Source: CALKAL01 sp051846895 (GTDB taxonomy: Bacteria; Bacillota; Bacilli; Bacillales; Alkalibacillaceae). From it: a stretch of DNA of 64,000 nt. Below are positions 9,007 through 18,475 of this stretch, piece after piece. Position 1 is the stretch's first letter. Each line of letters opens with the position of its first letter. Position numbers and translations under genes: made by a program. The DNA lies in contig JBPYCQ010000005.1 of assembly GCA_051846895.1 (NCBI GenBank), forward strand, positions 62,001 through 126,000. The letters run 5' to 3'. The notes under the pieces were generated by a model. The model saw only the letters and a program-made list of their open reading frames with translations. It had not been told where the DNA came from and did no database searches.

Positions 9007-10012
9007 AAATTTAAAACAGTATTTCCCGATTAAAGGCGGCATCTTTAGTCGTACAATTAATAATGTGAAGGCTGTCGACGACATTTCGTTTACAGTTTAT
9101 GAAGGTGAAACGGTAAGTATCGTCGGTGAATCCGGTTGTGGGAAGTCGACAACTGGTCGAGCCATATTGCGACTAGATGAACCTACGTCAGGAAAAGTTA
9201 TCTTTGATGGGGTTGACTTAGCATCTCTTAAAAAGAAGAAGATGCGGAATAAGCGTAAAGACTTGCAAATTATTTTCCAAGACCCGTATGCTTCATTAAA
9301 TCCGCGTCAAACCGTTCGTCAAGTATTAAATGAAGCAATGGAAATTCAAAAAGTCGTTCCGAAAAAAGAACGTAACAATAGGATTGCAGAATTAATGGAA
9401 ACAGTTGGCCTCCAACCACATCAGGCTGATCGATTTCCACATGAATTCTCGGGCGGGCAAAGACAAAGAATTGGTATTGCACGAGCACTTTCGGTTGATC
9501 CAAAATTAATTATCGCTGATGAAGCGGTATCAGCTCTTGACGTTTCGATTCAAGCGCAAATTTTGAACTTAATGAAACAATTTCAGAAAGATTTTAACCT
9601 GACATATTTGTTTATTTCACACGATTTAGGCGTTGTACGTCATATTTCTGATCGGATTATCGTTATGTATTTAGGAAAAATTGTAGAAATAGGAGATAAA
9701 AAATCTATTTTTGAAAATCCGCAACATCCATATACCAAAGCATTATTATCTGCAATTCCAGTGCCGGATCCAGAAAGGAAGAAAGAGCGAATTATTCTTC
9801 AAGGGGACGTTCCTTCACCTATAGATCCACCGTCTGGCTGTCGTTTTCATACAAGATGTCCTTTTGCCACTGATAAATGTCGTGAAGAAGCGCCGGAATT
9901 GAGGAACTTGGATCATATGAAAGATGGTCACGAAGCGGCATGCCATTATATTGAAGAGATAGAACAAGGTGTCCATGTACCAACGAAAGAATTAGCACAG
10001 GTGAGACAATAG
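8978..10012 (+). CDS. Peptide ABC transporter ATP-binding protein, DppF/OppF type
   Basis: 344 residues. Walker A is GESGCGKS (residues 50-57) and the signature is FSGGQRQR (near 157). Walker B reads LIIADEAVSALD, with Ala where many ABC proteins have Pro, a usual OppF variant. The C-terminal oligopeptide-transporter domain has HPYTKALL and CRFHTRCPFA. The start ATG 8978 lies inside the end of the DppD-type gene behind GGAGGTGAA, which indicates translational coupling. It is last in the operon, with a terminator 9 bp after the stop. Confidence 0.95.
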   Translation: MSQKELLKVENLKQYFPIKGGIFSRTINNVKAVDDISFTVYEGETVSIVGESGCGKSTTGRAILRLDEPTSGKVIFDGVDLASLKKKKMRNKRKDLQIIFQDPYASLNPRQTVRQVLNEAMEIQKVVPKKERNNRIAELMETVGLQPHQADRFPHEFSGGQRQRIGIARALSVDPKLIIADEAVSALDVSIQAQILNLMKQFQKDFNLTYLFISHDLGVVRHISDRIIVMYLGKIVEIGDKKSIFENPQHPYTKALLSAIPVPDPERKKERIILQGDVPSPIDPPSGCRFHTRCPFATDKCREEAPELRNLDHMKDGHEAACHYIEEIEQGVHVPTKELAQVRQ

Positions 10013-10019
10013 CTTAAAA

Positions 10020-10060
10020 AGGACAGGGAGAATCAAAGTGGTTTCTCTCTGTTTTTTTTG
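10020..10060 (+). terminator. Terminator after the peptide transporter operon
   Basis: The stem GACAGGGAGAA / TTCTCTCTGTT has a 9-nt loop and is followed by eight T. Confidence 0.88.
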
Positions 10061-10176
10061 CCTATATAGAATTTTAATCAAATGCAATTCTTGTAAAATA
10101 GGTATATTCTTTTTCTGACAACCAAATCATGATATGATACAAATGGATAAAAAAGTGATTATAGGAGGTCGCGTCC

Positions 10177-11367
10177 ATGTCAAGCGAGACTTTGAATTTA
10201 TTTCTTGAAAAAAATTTGCAAGAACTAAAAGACCAAGGATTATACAATGAAATTGACACTGTAAAAGGTCCAAATGGTCCCAAAATTACAATTGAAGGTA
10301 AACAATTAATTAACTTATCATCTAATAACTACTTAGGTTTAGCCACGAGTGACCGTTTGAAAAAGGTTGCAAAAGAAGCGGTTGATTCTCACGGTGTAGG
10401 AGCAGGCGCTGTACGTACAATTAACGGAACTTTAGATTTACATGTGAAGCTGGAAGATAAGATCGCTGAGTTTAAAGGAACAGAGGCAGCTATCGCTTAC
10501 CAATCTGGCTTTATGTGTAATATGGCAGCGATTTCAGCGGTGATGGATAAAAATGATGCGATTCTTTCTGATGAATTAAATCACGCATCAATTATTGATG
10601 GTTGTCGCCTATCAAGAGCTAAAATCATCCGTTTCAACCATTCAGATATGGATGATTTACGCCAAAAAGCAAAAGAAGCTAAAGAATCAGGCCAATATAA
10701 TAAGTTAATGATTATTACGGATGGCGTTTTCTCAATGGACGGTGATATTGCGAAACTACCTGAAATTGTCGAGATTGCGAAAGAATTCGATATTATGACT
10801 TATGTCGATGACGCACATGGTTCGGGTGTGTTAGGTAAAGGAGCGGGAACAGTTAAGCATTTTGGTTTGGAAAAAGATGTAGACTTCCAAATTGGAACTT
10901 TATCTAAAGCTATTGGAGTTGTCGGTGGGTATGTTGCTGGTACGAAGGCACTAATTGATTGGTTAAAAGTTCGCTCACGTCCATTCCTATTCTCGACTTC
11001 ACTTACACCAGCGGATGTCGCTGCATGTACAGAAGCCATTAATATGCTAATGGAATCAACTGAATTGCACGACAAGCTTTGGGAAAATGGGAATTATTTA
11101 AAGAAAGGTCTAAAAGATTTAGGCTTTAATATCGGCAACAGTGAAACGCCAATCACACCTTGTATTATTGGTGAAGAGAAAACAACTCAAAAATTCAGTC
11201 AACGTCTATATGAAGAAGGTGTTTATGCCAAATCAATCGTCTTTCCAACAGTACCAAGAGGAACAGGACGTGTGCGCAATATGCCAACAGCTGCACATAC
11301 GAAGGAAATGCTGGATGAAGCTATTTCAATTTATGAAAAAATCGGTAAAGAAATGAATATTATATAG
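10177..11367 (+). CDS. kbl: Glycine C-acetyltransferase (2-amino-3-ketobutyrate CoA ligase)
   Basis: 396 residues, a fold-type I PLP enzyme of the alpha-oxoamine synthase family. The PLP-binding lysine is in TLSKAIG (Lys244), and the cofactor Asp/His pair is in VDDAHGSG (around 211-214). It cleaves 2-amino-3-oxobutyrate with CoA to glycine and acetyl-CoA, the second step of threonine dehydrogenase catabolism. AGGAGG is well placed before the ATG. The tdh gene 66 bp downstream supplies its substrate. BioF and KBL are close relatives, but the tdh neighbour decides for kbl. Confidence 0.95.
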   Translation: MSSETLNLFLEKNLQELKDQGLYNEIDTVKGPNGPKITIEGKQLINLSSNNYLGLATSDRLKKVAKEAVDSHGVGAGAVRTINGTLDLHVKLEDKIAEFKGTEAAIAYQSGFMCNMAAISAVMDKNDAILSDELNHASIIDGCRLSRAKIIRFNHSDMDDLRQKAKEAKESGQYNKLMIITDGVFSMDGDIAKLPEIVEIAKEFDIMTYVDDAHGSGVLGKGAGTVKHFGLEKDVDFQIGTLSKAIGVVGGYVAGTKALIDWLKVRSRPFLFSTSLTPADVAACTEAINMLMESTELHDKLWENGNYLKKGLKDLGFNIGNSETPITPCIIGEEKTTQKFSQRLYEEGVYAKSIVFPTVPRGTGRVRNMPTAAHTKEMLDEAISIYEKIGKEMNII

Positions 11368-11433
11368 AACGAACCTAACCTCTCATAGAAATTCGTTTTT
11401 ATTCTACTTAGAGGAATTGGAGGATCACCGTCA

Positions 11434-12369
11434 ATGAAAAAAATCTTAGTAACAGGCGCACTTGGTCAAATTGGTTCAGAATTAACGACGGCTTTGCGCA
11501 AACATTATGGAATTGAACAAGTTATAGCGACTGATATTCGTAAAACTGATAGTCCAATCGTTAATGAAGGCTTGTTTGAAGCACTCGATGTAACTGATGG
11601 CGAACAAATGTTAGAACTAGCAAAAAAATATGAGGTTGATACGATTATTCATTTAGCTGCACTACTATCAGCTAAAGCAGAGCTTAACCCTCTTTTTGCA
11701 TGGAATTTAAATATGGGTGGGTTAGTCAACGCACTAGAAGTAGCTCGCGAGCTTAAGACAAAGTTCTTTACTCCGAGCTCTATTGGAGCGTTTGGCCCGA
11801 CAACCCCTAAAAAGAATACGCCACAAGATACGATTCAGCGCCCTACAACCATGTATGGAGTGAATAAAGTATCTGGTGAACTACTTTGTGACTATTATTA
11901 TCACCGCTTTGGTGTTGATACAAGAGGGGTTCGTTTTCCAGGATTAATCTCCTATGTAACAGCACCAGGTGGTGGAACGACAGACTATGCGGTTGAAATT
12001 TATTATGAAGCATTAAAAAATAAAAGCTATACCTCTTATATTGACCAAGGAACATATATGGATATGATGTATATGCCTGATGCGATTGAAGCAATTATTC
12101 AACTAATGGAAGCAAATCCTGATCAATTGATTCATCGCAATGCATTTAATGTCACAGCGATGAGTGCAGCACCGGAAGATTTTGAAAAAGCAATTCAAAA
12201 ACATATTCCAGAATTCACATTACACTACGATGTTGACCCTGTTAGACAAAATATTGCTAATAGCTGGCCTGACTCAATTGATGCAACATGTGCAAAAGAA
12301 GAATGGGGCTTCAATCCGAAATATAATATAGATGACATGACAGCCGATATGCTGGAAAAATTGAAATAA
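11434..12369 (+). CDS. tdh: L-threonine 3-dehydrogenase, short-chain (SDR/epimerase-like) type
   Basis: 311 residues. The Rossmann motif GALGQIG (residues 8-14) and the catalytic Tyr141/Lys145 pair (YGVNK) place it in the extended SDR family. It is the zinc-independent, UDP-galactose-epimerase-like Tdh type, not the zinc alcohol-dehydrogenase type of E. coli. It oxidises L-threonine with NAD+ to 2-amino-3-oxobutyrate, which Kbl then splits. GGAGGATCACCGTCA precedes the ATG. A terminator closes the two-gene unit. Confidence 0.93.
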   Translation: MKKILVTGALGQIGSELTTALRKHYGIEQVIATDIRKTDSPIVNEGLFEALDVTDGEQMLELAKKYEVDTIIHLAALLSAKAELNPLFAWNLNMGGLVNALEVARELKTKFFTPSSIGAFGPTTPKKNTPQDTIQRPTTMYGVNKVSGELLCDYYYHRFGVDTRGVRFPGLISYVTAPGGGTTDYAVEIYYEALKNKSYTSYIDQGTYMDMMYMPDAIEAIIQLMEANPDQLIHRNAFNVTAMSAAPEDFEKAIQKHIPEFTLHYDVDPVRQNIANSWPDSIDATCAKEEWGFNPKYNIDDMTADMLEKLK

Positions 12370-12388
12370 CCTATGTCGGAACAAAAAT

Positions 12389-12436
12389 AAAAGAAACCAG
12401 CCATGAATGCAAATGTTTAGATGGCTGGTTTCTTTA
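12389..12436 (+). terminator. Terminator after tdh
   Basis: The 15-bp stem AAAGAAACCAGCCAT / ATGGCTGGTTTCTTT is A/T-flanked on both sides, so it may work in both directions. Confidence 0.85.
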
Positions 12437-12541
12437 CTGTTTTGGATCGTTAGTATTCATTTTCCGATTCGCATAGTATTTACATCCTATATCTAGAGTT
12501 ATTCATCCGATTTGTTGTTATGAAATGCACAAGATCAAAAG

Positions 12542-13699
12542 TTATTGAACACTTTCGGCTATTTCGATAAGAAGGTCTTTATTCATGTCCGGACCTCCAC
12601 CGATTAATTCTAAAAACAATCCATCTTGTTCCCAAGTAAGAATCAGAAAGTCCTCTAGATCAGTTAGAGTCCCTTCATTTCCTTTAATGGTTATTGTTTC
12701 ACTTGTTTCACCAAGAAGTTCTTCTCCGTAATCTTCTCTAGAAGGATAGATACTTAACATGAATCCATTTTCGTCATCTTTTTCATAATTAAGCATTACT
12801 ATTCCAATTCCAATGCTTTCATCATAAAAGCCTTCGACTAATTTATAATCTGCTGGAATTGAAGTTACTTGCGGGATAGTAAAGTCAACCTGCTCTTGAA
12901 TTTCTTCGATACTCATTGACTCTTCAAAGTCGAGAAAGTCATCCTCCATAAAATCCTCTTCAACAGCATTTTCTTTGACTTCATCCGGAATAACGATAGG
13001 TTTGACTTTGTTTATATTGGAAACTTTAAAATCCCCATCGAGCTGCATTGGCTCGCCATCCATATCAATATTGGCACGAATATTTTGAGTCATCATGAAA
13101 AAGGTTTCTTTATTAATCCGAACTTCAAGATTTAAGTCATTTATTGCTATATTTTGAATTTGTTATTCCATCATAGGGTCAGTAGGAAAATCCTCCATGG
13201 TCGAATTGATTAGCTCATCCACCAATTCACTGTATTGATCTCCATCGCCTGATAAAGTTAGCACATACATATTATCTTCTTCCGTCATTTCAAATTGATC
13301 ACTGAAGCGTTCGAGTTTCTCCATTTCTTCTTTTGTAAGCTGATCAAAGCTTTCTATACCTAATTCTTCCGCATCCATTGAAACCCATTCACCAAGTATA
13401 CTCATATAAGCTTCTTGTTCATTTACGTATGATTCAATATCCATAGACATACCGGGTAGTCCCATGTTCATTGTAAAGTGCATGGCATCTGGATTATGTG
13501 TAATATCTCCAGAGCCCTTCATAGTCGTTTCCATACCTTCGACATTCATATTTAGCTCCATATCCATGGTGTAACTTTCTAACGTTTCTATTGCTTCACT
13601 CGCTTTATTAAGTACTTCTGATTTATTTAAAGATTCTTGAGATCCACAAGCGGTCATAAAGAGTAATAATATAAATAGTATGACGGATAATCTTCGCAT
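12542..13699 (-). pseudogene. DUF6612/DUF4367-like lipoprotein gene interrupted by one in-frame TAA
   Basis: Two minus-strand open frames, 13163-13699 (178 aa) and 12542-13096, lie in exactly the same phase. A single TAA at 13163-13165 separates them, and the frame stays open through the gap, so together they form about 385 codons. The N-terminal part has a lipoprotein signal (MTAC, Cys18) and a Met/Glu-rich LppX-like sensor domain that breaks off at the stop. The next residues (QIQNIAINDLNLEVRINKET) look like the missing strands of the same domain. The C-terminal part resembles DUF4367 (TSIPADYKLVEG, then LTWEQDGLFLELIGG). Either a recent nonsense mutation or a sequencing error explains this; function is unknown. 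Confidence 0.8.
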
Positions 13700-13801
13700 A
13701 ACTGTCTCCTTTCGTGATGTAATATGGTGTATACGTTCCCGATGATTAGGTTTTCCGTAAAAACATAACTAATTCACTAAGAGACAAGGAATTAATTGTT
13801 C

Positions 13802-13845
13802 AAAAAATAAACAGGTGAAGAATAACGGTTTTTCCTCCACCTGTT
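13802..13845 (-). terminator. Terminator after the TPR gene
   Basis: On the minus strand, ACAGGTGGAGGAA is followed by its complement and then TTTATTTTTTG. It lies about 19 bp after the TPR gene stop. Confidence 0.8.
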
Positions 13846-13863
13846 CTTACTAAAAGTATTCTT

Positions 13864-14343
13864 TTAATTAAAAACCTCATCAAGTCTGCTAGCGTAAAAT
13901 TGTAGTGCTTGCTTATAGTCTAAAATGGATTGGTCTTTAGTCGTTTCAAGTAATTTTGTTAATATAATTTCCATTGCTAGATCTGTTTCATCTAAATTGT
14001 ATAATGTCATTGCGAAAAATATGTAAAAAGCATTATCATGCGGGTACTCACTCATCCCAATTTCAAGAGTTTCTTTTGCCTCTTCATATAACCCAACCGC
14101 TCGATAACTACTCCCCAAACAAAGTAATGCTTTTTTACGGTTATCATTGTCCAGTCCACTGTCTAGCGCTTGTTTATAGTATGTAATTGCTTGTGGCGTG
14201 TACCCTAACTGGTCATGTAATAAACCAGCTTGTAAGAGAAGTTTGCTGTTATTTTTATCATTTTCCAACAGCTTTATAACGAGCTCTCTTGCTTGGTTTA
14301 ACGATCCCTCTTTTTTAAGCTTAATAACTTCTTCTATGCTCAT
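13864..14343 (-). CDS. Tetratricopeptide repeat protein
   Basis: 159 residues, made almost wholly of amphipathic helix pairs. At least three TPR-like units are readable (LLLQAGLLHDQLGYTPQAI, ALLCLGSSYRAVGLYEEA, YIFFAMTLYNLDETDLAM). No signal peptide or enzymatic domain is seen, so a cytoplasmic protein-protein adaptor is likely. The start ATG has AAAGGAG at good spacing. It stands alone with its own terminator, and no partner can be inferred from its neighbours. Confidence 0.85.
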   Translation of the reverse strand: MSIEEVIKLKKEGSLNQARELVIKLLENDKNNSKLLLQAGLLHDQLGYTPQAITYYKQALDSGLDNDNRKKALLCLGSSYRAVGLYEEAKETLEIGMSEYPHDNAFYIFFAMTLYNLDETDLAMEIILTKLLETTKDQSILDYKQALQFYASRLDEVFN

Positions 14344-14801
14344 ATCAATTCTCCTTTGTTAGTTATCTACTGGTTAACCCATTTTATATATTAATGTTAA
14401 AGTGATTTATTTGCTTGTCAAACATTATATAAATTGTTTGTTTTCAATAAGAATATAAGTGTAAAAAAAAACGAATACTAATAAATAAAAATGGTAGAGT
14501 CAATTATTATTGTGTGCATGCATATGTATTTATTATTATATGTGAATAGAAATAAATTTGGTTAAATAACGGCATATTCATCGAAATATTAGGAAATTTA
14601 ATAATTTTATTTACCTCACCTACCATGGACGTTAAAATTCACTAATTTATCTACGTACAGCCTATAGAAACCCTTTTGACGTGAATAAACAATTTTATAT
14701 ACAATTTTAATATCGGATTTGGAAGGGAGAAAAAAGGGTATTTAAAAATTTAGTTAATCTTTGTTAATTTCAATCAAGAAATTCTACCTTGGAGGAGAAA
14801 T
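14344..14801. other. 458-bp AT-rich leader region before the BCCT gene
   Basis: Only one supportable element is seen: a possible sigma-A promoter, TTGACG at 14676-14681, a 16-bp spacer, then TATACA at 14698-14703, about 100 bp before the transporter start. I see no ORF with an RBS and no riboswitch fold. The length of the region fits promoters for the divergent TPR gene and an osmotically controlled transporter. Confidence 0.4.
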
Positions 14802-16361
14802 ATGAAAAAAAAGTATTATTCAGATGATTATTTAGGAACAGGAGTGCAATGGACTTCATTTGTCATTAGTGGTGGATTTTTGTTATTGTTCTTCTTACTT
14901 GCCTTTATTTACCCCGAATGGACCTCAAAAGCTGTCAACGACTCATTCAGTTTTTCAGTTAAATATTTTGGTCTATATTGGCAATTGTTAATGTTAGCTA
15001 CTCTTGTAGTTGGATTAATTTTAATGTTTTCACGCTATGGTCGAGTTAAGTTAGGAAATAAAGATAATCCTCAATATAGTAATTTTCGCTGGATTGCTAT
15101 GATTTTAACGACCTTATTAGCAAGTGGAGGTGTGTTTTGGGCTGCAGGAGAGCCAATGTTCCACTTTTTAACAACACCACCTTTATTCGCTGGTGAGGGT
15201 ACAACTGAGTGGGAAGGTGTTGTATCAGGTTTATCTCAAGCATTTTTCCATTGGGGATTCTCTGCTTGGGCAATTTTAGGGACAGTGACTACTATCGTTA
15301 TTATGTATGCGCATTATCATAAAGGTGTCCCAATTAAACCAAGAACTATTTTGTATCCAGTTTTTGGAGACAAAATTTTCAAGAAAAATAATATCTTTGG
15401 TATTTTAGCTGATGTAACTTCAATTATTGCGGTTGCTGCTGGAACTATTGGACCAATAGGATTTTTAGGTATCCAGGCTTCCTTTATATTCGAGAGTATT
15501 TTTGATATTCCAAGTAATTTATTTATGCAAATTGTATTTATTGCTCTACTTATTCTTATTGCATCAATATCTGCTATCACAGGTGTTGACCGTGGAATTC
15601 AATTATTAAGTCGCTTTAACGTTGGGCTTGCGGTATTATTAATGCTTTTAATTTTAATTGTAGGACCGACTTTATTTATTCTTGATGCATTTGTAGCATC
15701 AGAAGCTTTCCAACTTCAGAATTATATTACGATGAGTTTGACTCGGGCTGACCAATCTTGGTTAGGTGCTTGGACGATCTTCTTCTGGGGATGGTTTATC
15801 GGATTTGGTCCAATGATGGCCATCTTTATTAGCCGTATTTCAAGAGGACGTACGATTCGTGAATTAATCGTTGCGGTTGGAATTATTGCCCCTCTTGTTA
15901 GTAACTTCTGGTTTGCGGTTATTGGTGGTACAGGTATCTCACAAGAAATTGATAAACCTGGAAGTATTTCAGGGCCGCTGGAAGTTGGTCAACAAGCCGC
16001 CGTCATGGCAATACTTGATCAGTTACCAATCGGTGGAATCATTGCTTTCGGATTTTTAGTTGTTACAATCATATTTGTCGCAACAACAGCTGACTCAATG
16101 GCCTATGCTTCAGCAGTTGCGGTTACCGGAAATGATGATCCTTCTAAATATATTCGAGTATTCTGGGCATTAATTTTCGGTGCAGTCGCCATTGCTTTAC
16201 TAATAATAGGTGGTGAAGGAGAGAGCGTTGGATTGCTGCAAAACTTCATTGTATTTACAGCAGTTCCAGTTTCATTGTTAATATTACCACCTGTTTGGGA
16301 CTCGGTAAAAGTTGCAAATAAACTCGCCATTGAACAAGGGATTAAGAAAAAAGAAGAATAA
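14802..16361 (+). CDS. BCCT-family betaine/choline/carnitine transporter
   Basis: 519 residues with about 12 transmembrane helices. The BCCT hallmark region is clear: WTIFFWGWFIGFGPMMAIFI, preceded by SWLGA and followed by ARISRGRTIREL-like residues (ISRISRGRTIREL). It imports compatible solutes such as glycine betaine using the Na+ or H+ gradient, giving osmoprotection as OpuD or BetP do. GGAGGAG lies before the ATG. It is monocistronic with a strong terminator. The substrate among betaine, choline, carnitine or ectoine cannot be fixed by eye. Confidence 0.93.
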   Translation: MKKKYYSDDYLGTGVQWTSFVISGGFLLLFFLLAFIYPEWTSKAVNDSFSFSVKYFGLYWQLLMLATLVVGLILMFSRYGRVKLGNKDNPQYSNFRWIAMILTTLLASGGVFWAAGEPMFHFLTTPPLFAGEGTTEWEGVVSGLSQAFFHWGFSAWAILGTVTTIVIMYAHYHKGVPIKPRTILYPVFGDKIFKKNNIFGILADVTSIIAVAAGTIGPIGFLGIQASFIFESIFDIPSNLFMQIVFIALLILIASISAITGVDRGIQLLSRFNVGLAVLLMLLILIVGPTLFILDAFVASEAFQLQNYITMSLTRADQSWLGAWTIFFWGWFIGFGPMMAIFISRISRGRTIRELIVAVGIIAPLVSNFWFAVIGGTGISQEIDKPGSISGPLEVGQQAAVMAILDQLPIGGIIAFGFLVVTIIFVATTADSMAYASAVAVTGNDDPSKYIRVFWALIFGAVAIALLIIGGEGESVGLLQNFIVFTAVPVSLLILPPVWDSVKVANKLAIEQGIKKKEE

Positions 16362-16399
16362 AATCCTTTTAGCTTCAATAACTGTTTCACTAAAAAGAT

Positions 16400-16439
16400 T
16401 AGTCCTGCTCAAAAAATAATTTTGAGCAGGACTTTTTTA
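16400..16439 (+). terminator. Terminator after the BCCT transporter gene
   Basis: The stem AGTCCTGCTCAAAA with its complement is followed by six T. Confidence 0.92.
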
Positions 16440-16515
16440 ATTATTATTGAATGTAGAAATAAGAAGGTTAACTAGATTTTTTTGGAAATACATAATTTTA
16501 AGGGAGAAGATTAAA

Positions 16516-17052
16516 ATGAGACCTAGGGAAGAAGAACGGTATCGATTGGCTTTAATTGTTGCTTTGGTCATTGGCGCATTTTTGACGATTATATTAGCTT
16601 TAGTCGGTCCGGATATCGTACAAATGTTATTATTTAAACATGGAGATACATTTTTTATTCTTACTCCATTTAAAGCGAATATATATATAGGAGTAAGCGG
16701 GTTACTTTTTTGTATAGCATGTTTATTATTGTTATTTGAAAAAAGACTGTTGATAATACTCGGTATTGTACTTTTTATTCCTTTTTTATTCCTCTTTTAT
16801 GCAGGCTTTTCATATTACACACTATTTAATAATGATGAAATCACGATTAACCAACCATTATCCACGCAAGTCTATTCCTGGGAAGACCTAGAAGATGCAA
16901 CCTATTTAAAAGATTCTCCTGAAGATATGTTTCCATCTGGTATTCAATTGCAATTTAACGATGGAACAATTGTCGAGGTGTTTGAAGAACGTATTAGATA
17001 TTCGAAAATAATTTATCACGTAAAAAGAGTCGGTCTCAATCCAACACCTTAA
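16516..17052 (+). CDS. Membrane protein of unknown function
   Basis: 178 residues from the ATG at 16516, chosen because AAGGGAGAAG lies just upstream. A longer frame back to 16447 lacks an RBS and would run close to the upstream terminator. There is a charged N terminus (RPREEERYR), then four hydrophobic segments (about residues 10-33, 52-73, 75-100), and a soluble C-terminal domain of about 70 residues with alternating strand-like pattern (FPSGIQLQFNDGTIVEVFEE). I do not recognise the family. It may be a membrane-bound sensor or accessory protein, but nothing nearby shows this. Confidence 0.6.
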   Translation: MRPREEERYRLALIVALVIGAFLTIILALVGPDIVQMLLFKHGDTFFILTPFKANIYIGVSGLLFCIACLLLLFEKRLLIILGIVLFIPFLFLFYAGFSYYTLFNNDEITINQPLSTQVYSWEDLEDATYLKDSPEDMFPSGIQLQFNDGTIVEVFEERIRYSKIIYHVKRVGLNPTP

Positions 17053-17190
17053 TAGACCTCTTTAGAAATGTACTTCGCTATACGAATTTATTCACTGGCT
17101 AAGCTTACGGAATAGTTAAGTCTAATTCTCTCGTGTAAATATCGGCTACTGTTGGTATAATAAAAGAAAAATGACGAGAGAAGGGTGATT

Positions 17191-17724
17191 ATGGAAGCGA
17201 AGCCTTGTATTCATTCGTTAACTGTTAAAAATTCATTTGTTCTCCCACCCGATACAAATACGCACGGAACTTTATTCGGTGGGAAGCTCATGGCATATAT
17301 TGATGATGTAGCTGGAATTGCTGCGACAAGACATTGCCGTAAACCAGTTGTTACTGCATCCACAGACTCGGTAGATTTTTTAACACCTGTTCATGAAGGA
17401 CATACGATTTGTTTAGAAGCATTTGTCACTTGGACACGTAATACGTCAATGGAGGTATTCGTAAAAGCCATTACGGAAAATGTGTTGACTGGTGAGAGAA
17501 AAATTTGTACGACTGCTTTTTTAACGATGGTAGCCTTAGATGAGGAAGGAAAACCAACGGAGGTACCGCCTGTATATCCAGAATCAGAGCAAGAAAAGTG
17601 GCTTCATAATAGTGCTCCAAAACGCGCTCAACACCGTCGAGAGCGTAGGCAAGAAACGAAAATTTTAGCGGAAAAATTCGGTTCAGGTTTCCCGTGGGAT
17701 ACAAAGACGAATCGCCAAGTCTAA
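17191..17724 (+). CDS. Acyl-CoA thioesterase, hotdog fold (YkhA-like)
   Basis: 177 residues from ATG 17191 behind AGAAGGGTGATT. A GTG six bases upstream is the alternative start. The hotdog-thioesterase motif HGTLFGGKLMAYIDDVAGIAA is present early in the protein (NTHGTLFGG, with the catalytic Asp in IDDVA). The core resembles B. subtilis YkhA and YciA-type acyl-CoA hydrolases. A basic C-terminal tail (RAQHRRERRQETK) is added. Its stop codon lies directly before the hutP promoter. Confidence 0.9.
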   Translation: MEAKPCIHSLTVKNSFVLPPDTNTHGTLFGGKLMAYIDDVAGIAATRHCRKPVVTASTDSVDFLTPVHEGHTICLEAFVTWTRNTSMEVFVKAITENVLTGERKICTTAFLTMVALDEEGKPTEVPPVYPESEQEKWLHNSAPKRAQHRRERRQETKILAEKFGSGFPWDTKTNRQV

Positions 17725-17753
17725 TTGACACAACAAATAATTAGATTTACAAT
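17725..17753 (+). promoter_or_regulatory. Sigma-A promoter of the hut operon
   Basis: A perfect -35 TTGACA (17725-17730), a 17-bp spacer and -10 TACAAT (17748-17753) lie 33 bp before the hutP ATG. Confidence 0.75.
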
Positions 17754-17786
17754 TTAATTAAATCTACAAAAAATTGTGGTGTAAAC

Positions 17787-18236
17787 ATGAGTGAACAAAT
17801 TGATTCGGGAATTGGAAAGAGGGCTCTTCAGTTAGTTTTAGCCAATAGTCATGAGTTTGATCTAATTGCCGAAAGTATGGACCAAGAAGGATATAAATTT
17901 TGCTTAGGTAAGACTGGTTCGATGGAGCTTCAAAAAGTTGTCTCAGCGATTGAAACAGCTGCGAAAAGAAATCATATTATTGATGAGTCATTATATCGGG
18001 AAATGCATGCGCTCTACCATGCCATTTTAGAAGCTGTTCAAGGTGTCACTAGAGGACAAACGCAGCTCCGCGATGTTTTACGTACAGTTGGATTAACGTT
18101 CAGTGTCGTTCGTGGTACACCGTACGCAAACGAAAAGGAAGGCGAATGGATTGCGGTAGCCTTATACGGAACGATTGGAGCACCAATTAAAGGTCTTGAA
18201 CATGAAACATCAGGATTAGGAATTAACCATATTTAA
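17787..18236 (+). CDS. hutP: HutP, histidine-dependent RNA-binding antiterminator
   Basis: 149 residues, close to the 148 of B. subtilis HutP. It is colinear with the family throughout, including the C-terminal segment ending in GLGINHI. In the family, HutP hexamers bound to L-histidine and Mg2+ grip UAG triplets in the hut leader RNA and prevent formation of a terminator upstream of hutH. Here three UAG triplets at exact 7-nt spacing and a terminator lie about 240 bp downstream, before hutH. First gene of the hut operon. Confidence 0.95.
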   Translation: MSEQIDSGIGKRALQLVLANSHEFDLIAESMDQEGYKFCLGKTGSMELQKVVSAIETAAKRNHIIDESLYREMHALYHAILEAVQGVTRGQTQLRDVLRTVGLTFSVVRGTPYANEKEGEWIAVALYGTIGAPIKGLEHETSGLGINHI

Positions 18237-18458
18237 TTTAAAGGCTCTATTAAAGTTTAGTGTTGATAATAATCATATTTGCACTGAGTTGTTGTATTGT
18301 GAAGAGCGAAGGTGGCGACTCCTGCGGGAATAGCACGAGTCTCGAGACCCCGCAGGAAGTGTCTTTCTTCCGAGGAGGCTCGAGCCGTGCCCGCGGAAAG
18401 CGTCCACCGATAGCGAGTCACAATAAACAACAACGGGCTTTAACAGAGCCAATTTAAA
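18235..18458. mobile_element. MITE-like palindromic element with 8-bp direct flanks
   Basis: A 208-bp imperfect palindrome (18243-18450) begins GGCTCTATTAAAG and ends with the complement of GGCTCTGTTAAAG. GC-rich inner arms pair over long stretches (GGTGGCGACTCCTGCGGG against CCCGCGGAAAGCGTCCACC). It is flanked by AATTTAAA on both sides (18235-18242 and 18451-18458), as a target-site duplication would be. It encodes nothing. I recognise the GC-rich part as an intergenic repeat widespread in Bacillaceae. It lies between hutP and the HutP-controlled terminator, and the left flank overlaps the hutP stop codon. Confidence 0.8.
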
Positions 18459-18475
18459 AAAACACTGCGCCCATT

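Noticed and set aside
13157..13170. Stop-codon read-through or selenocysteine/pyrrolysine at TAA 13163
   Set aside because: TAA is not used for either amino acid, and no recoding structure is visible; a nonsense change is simpler.
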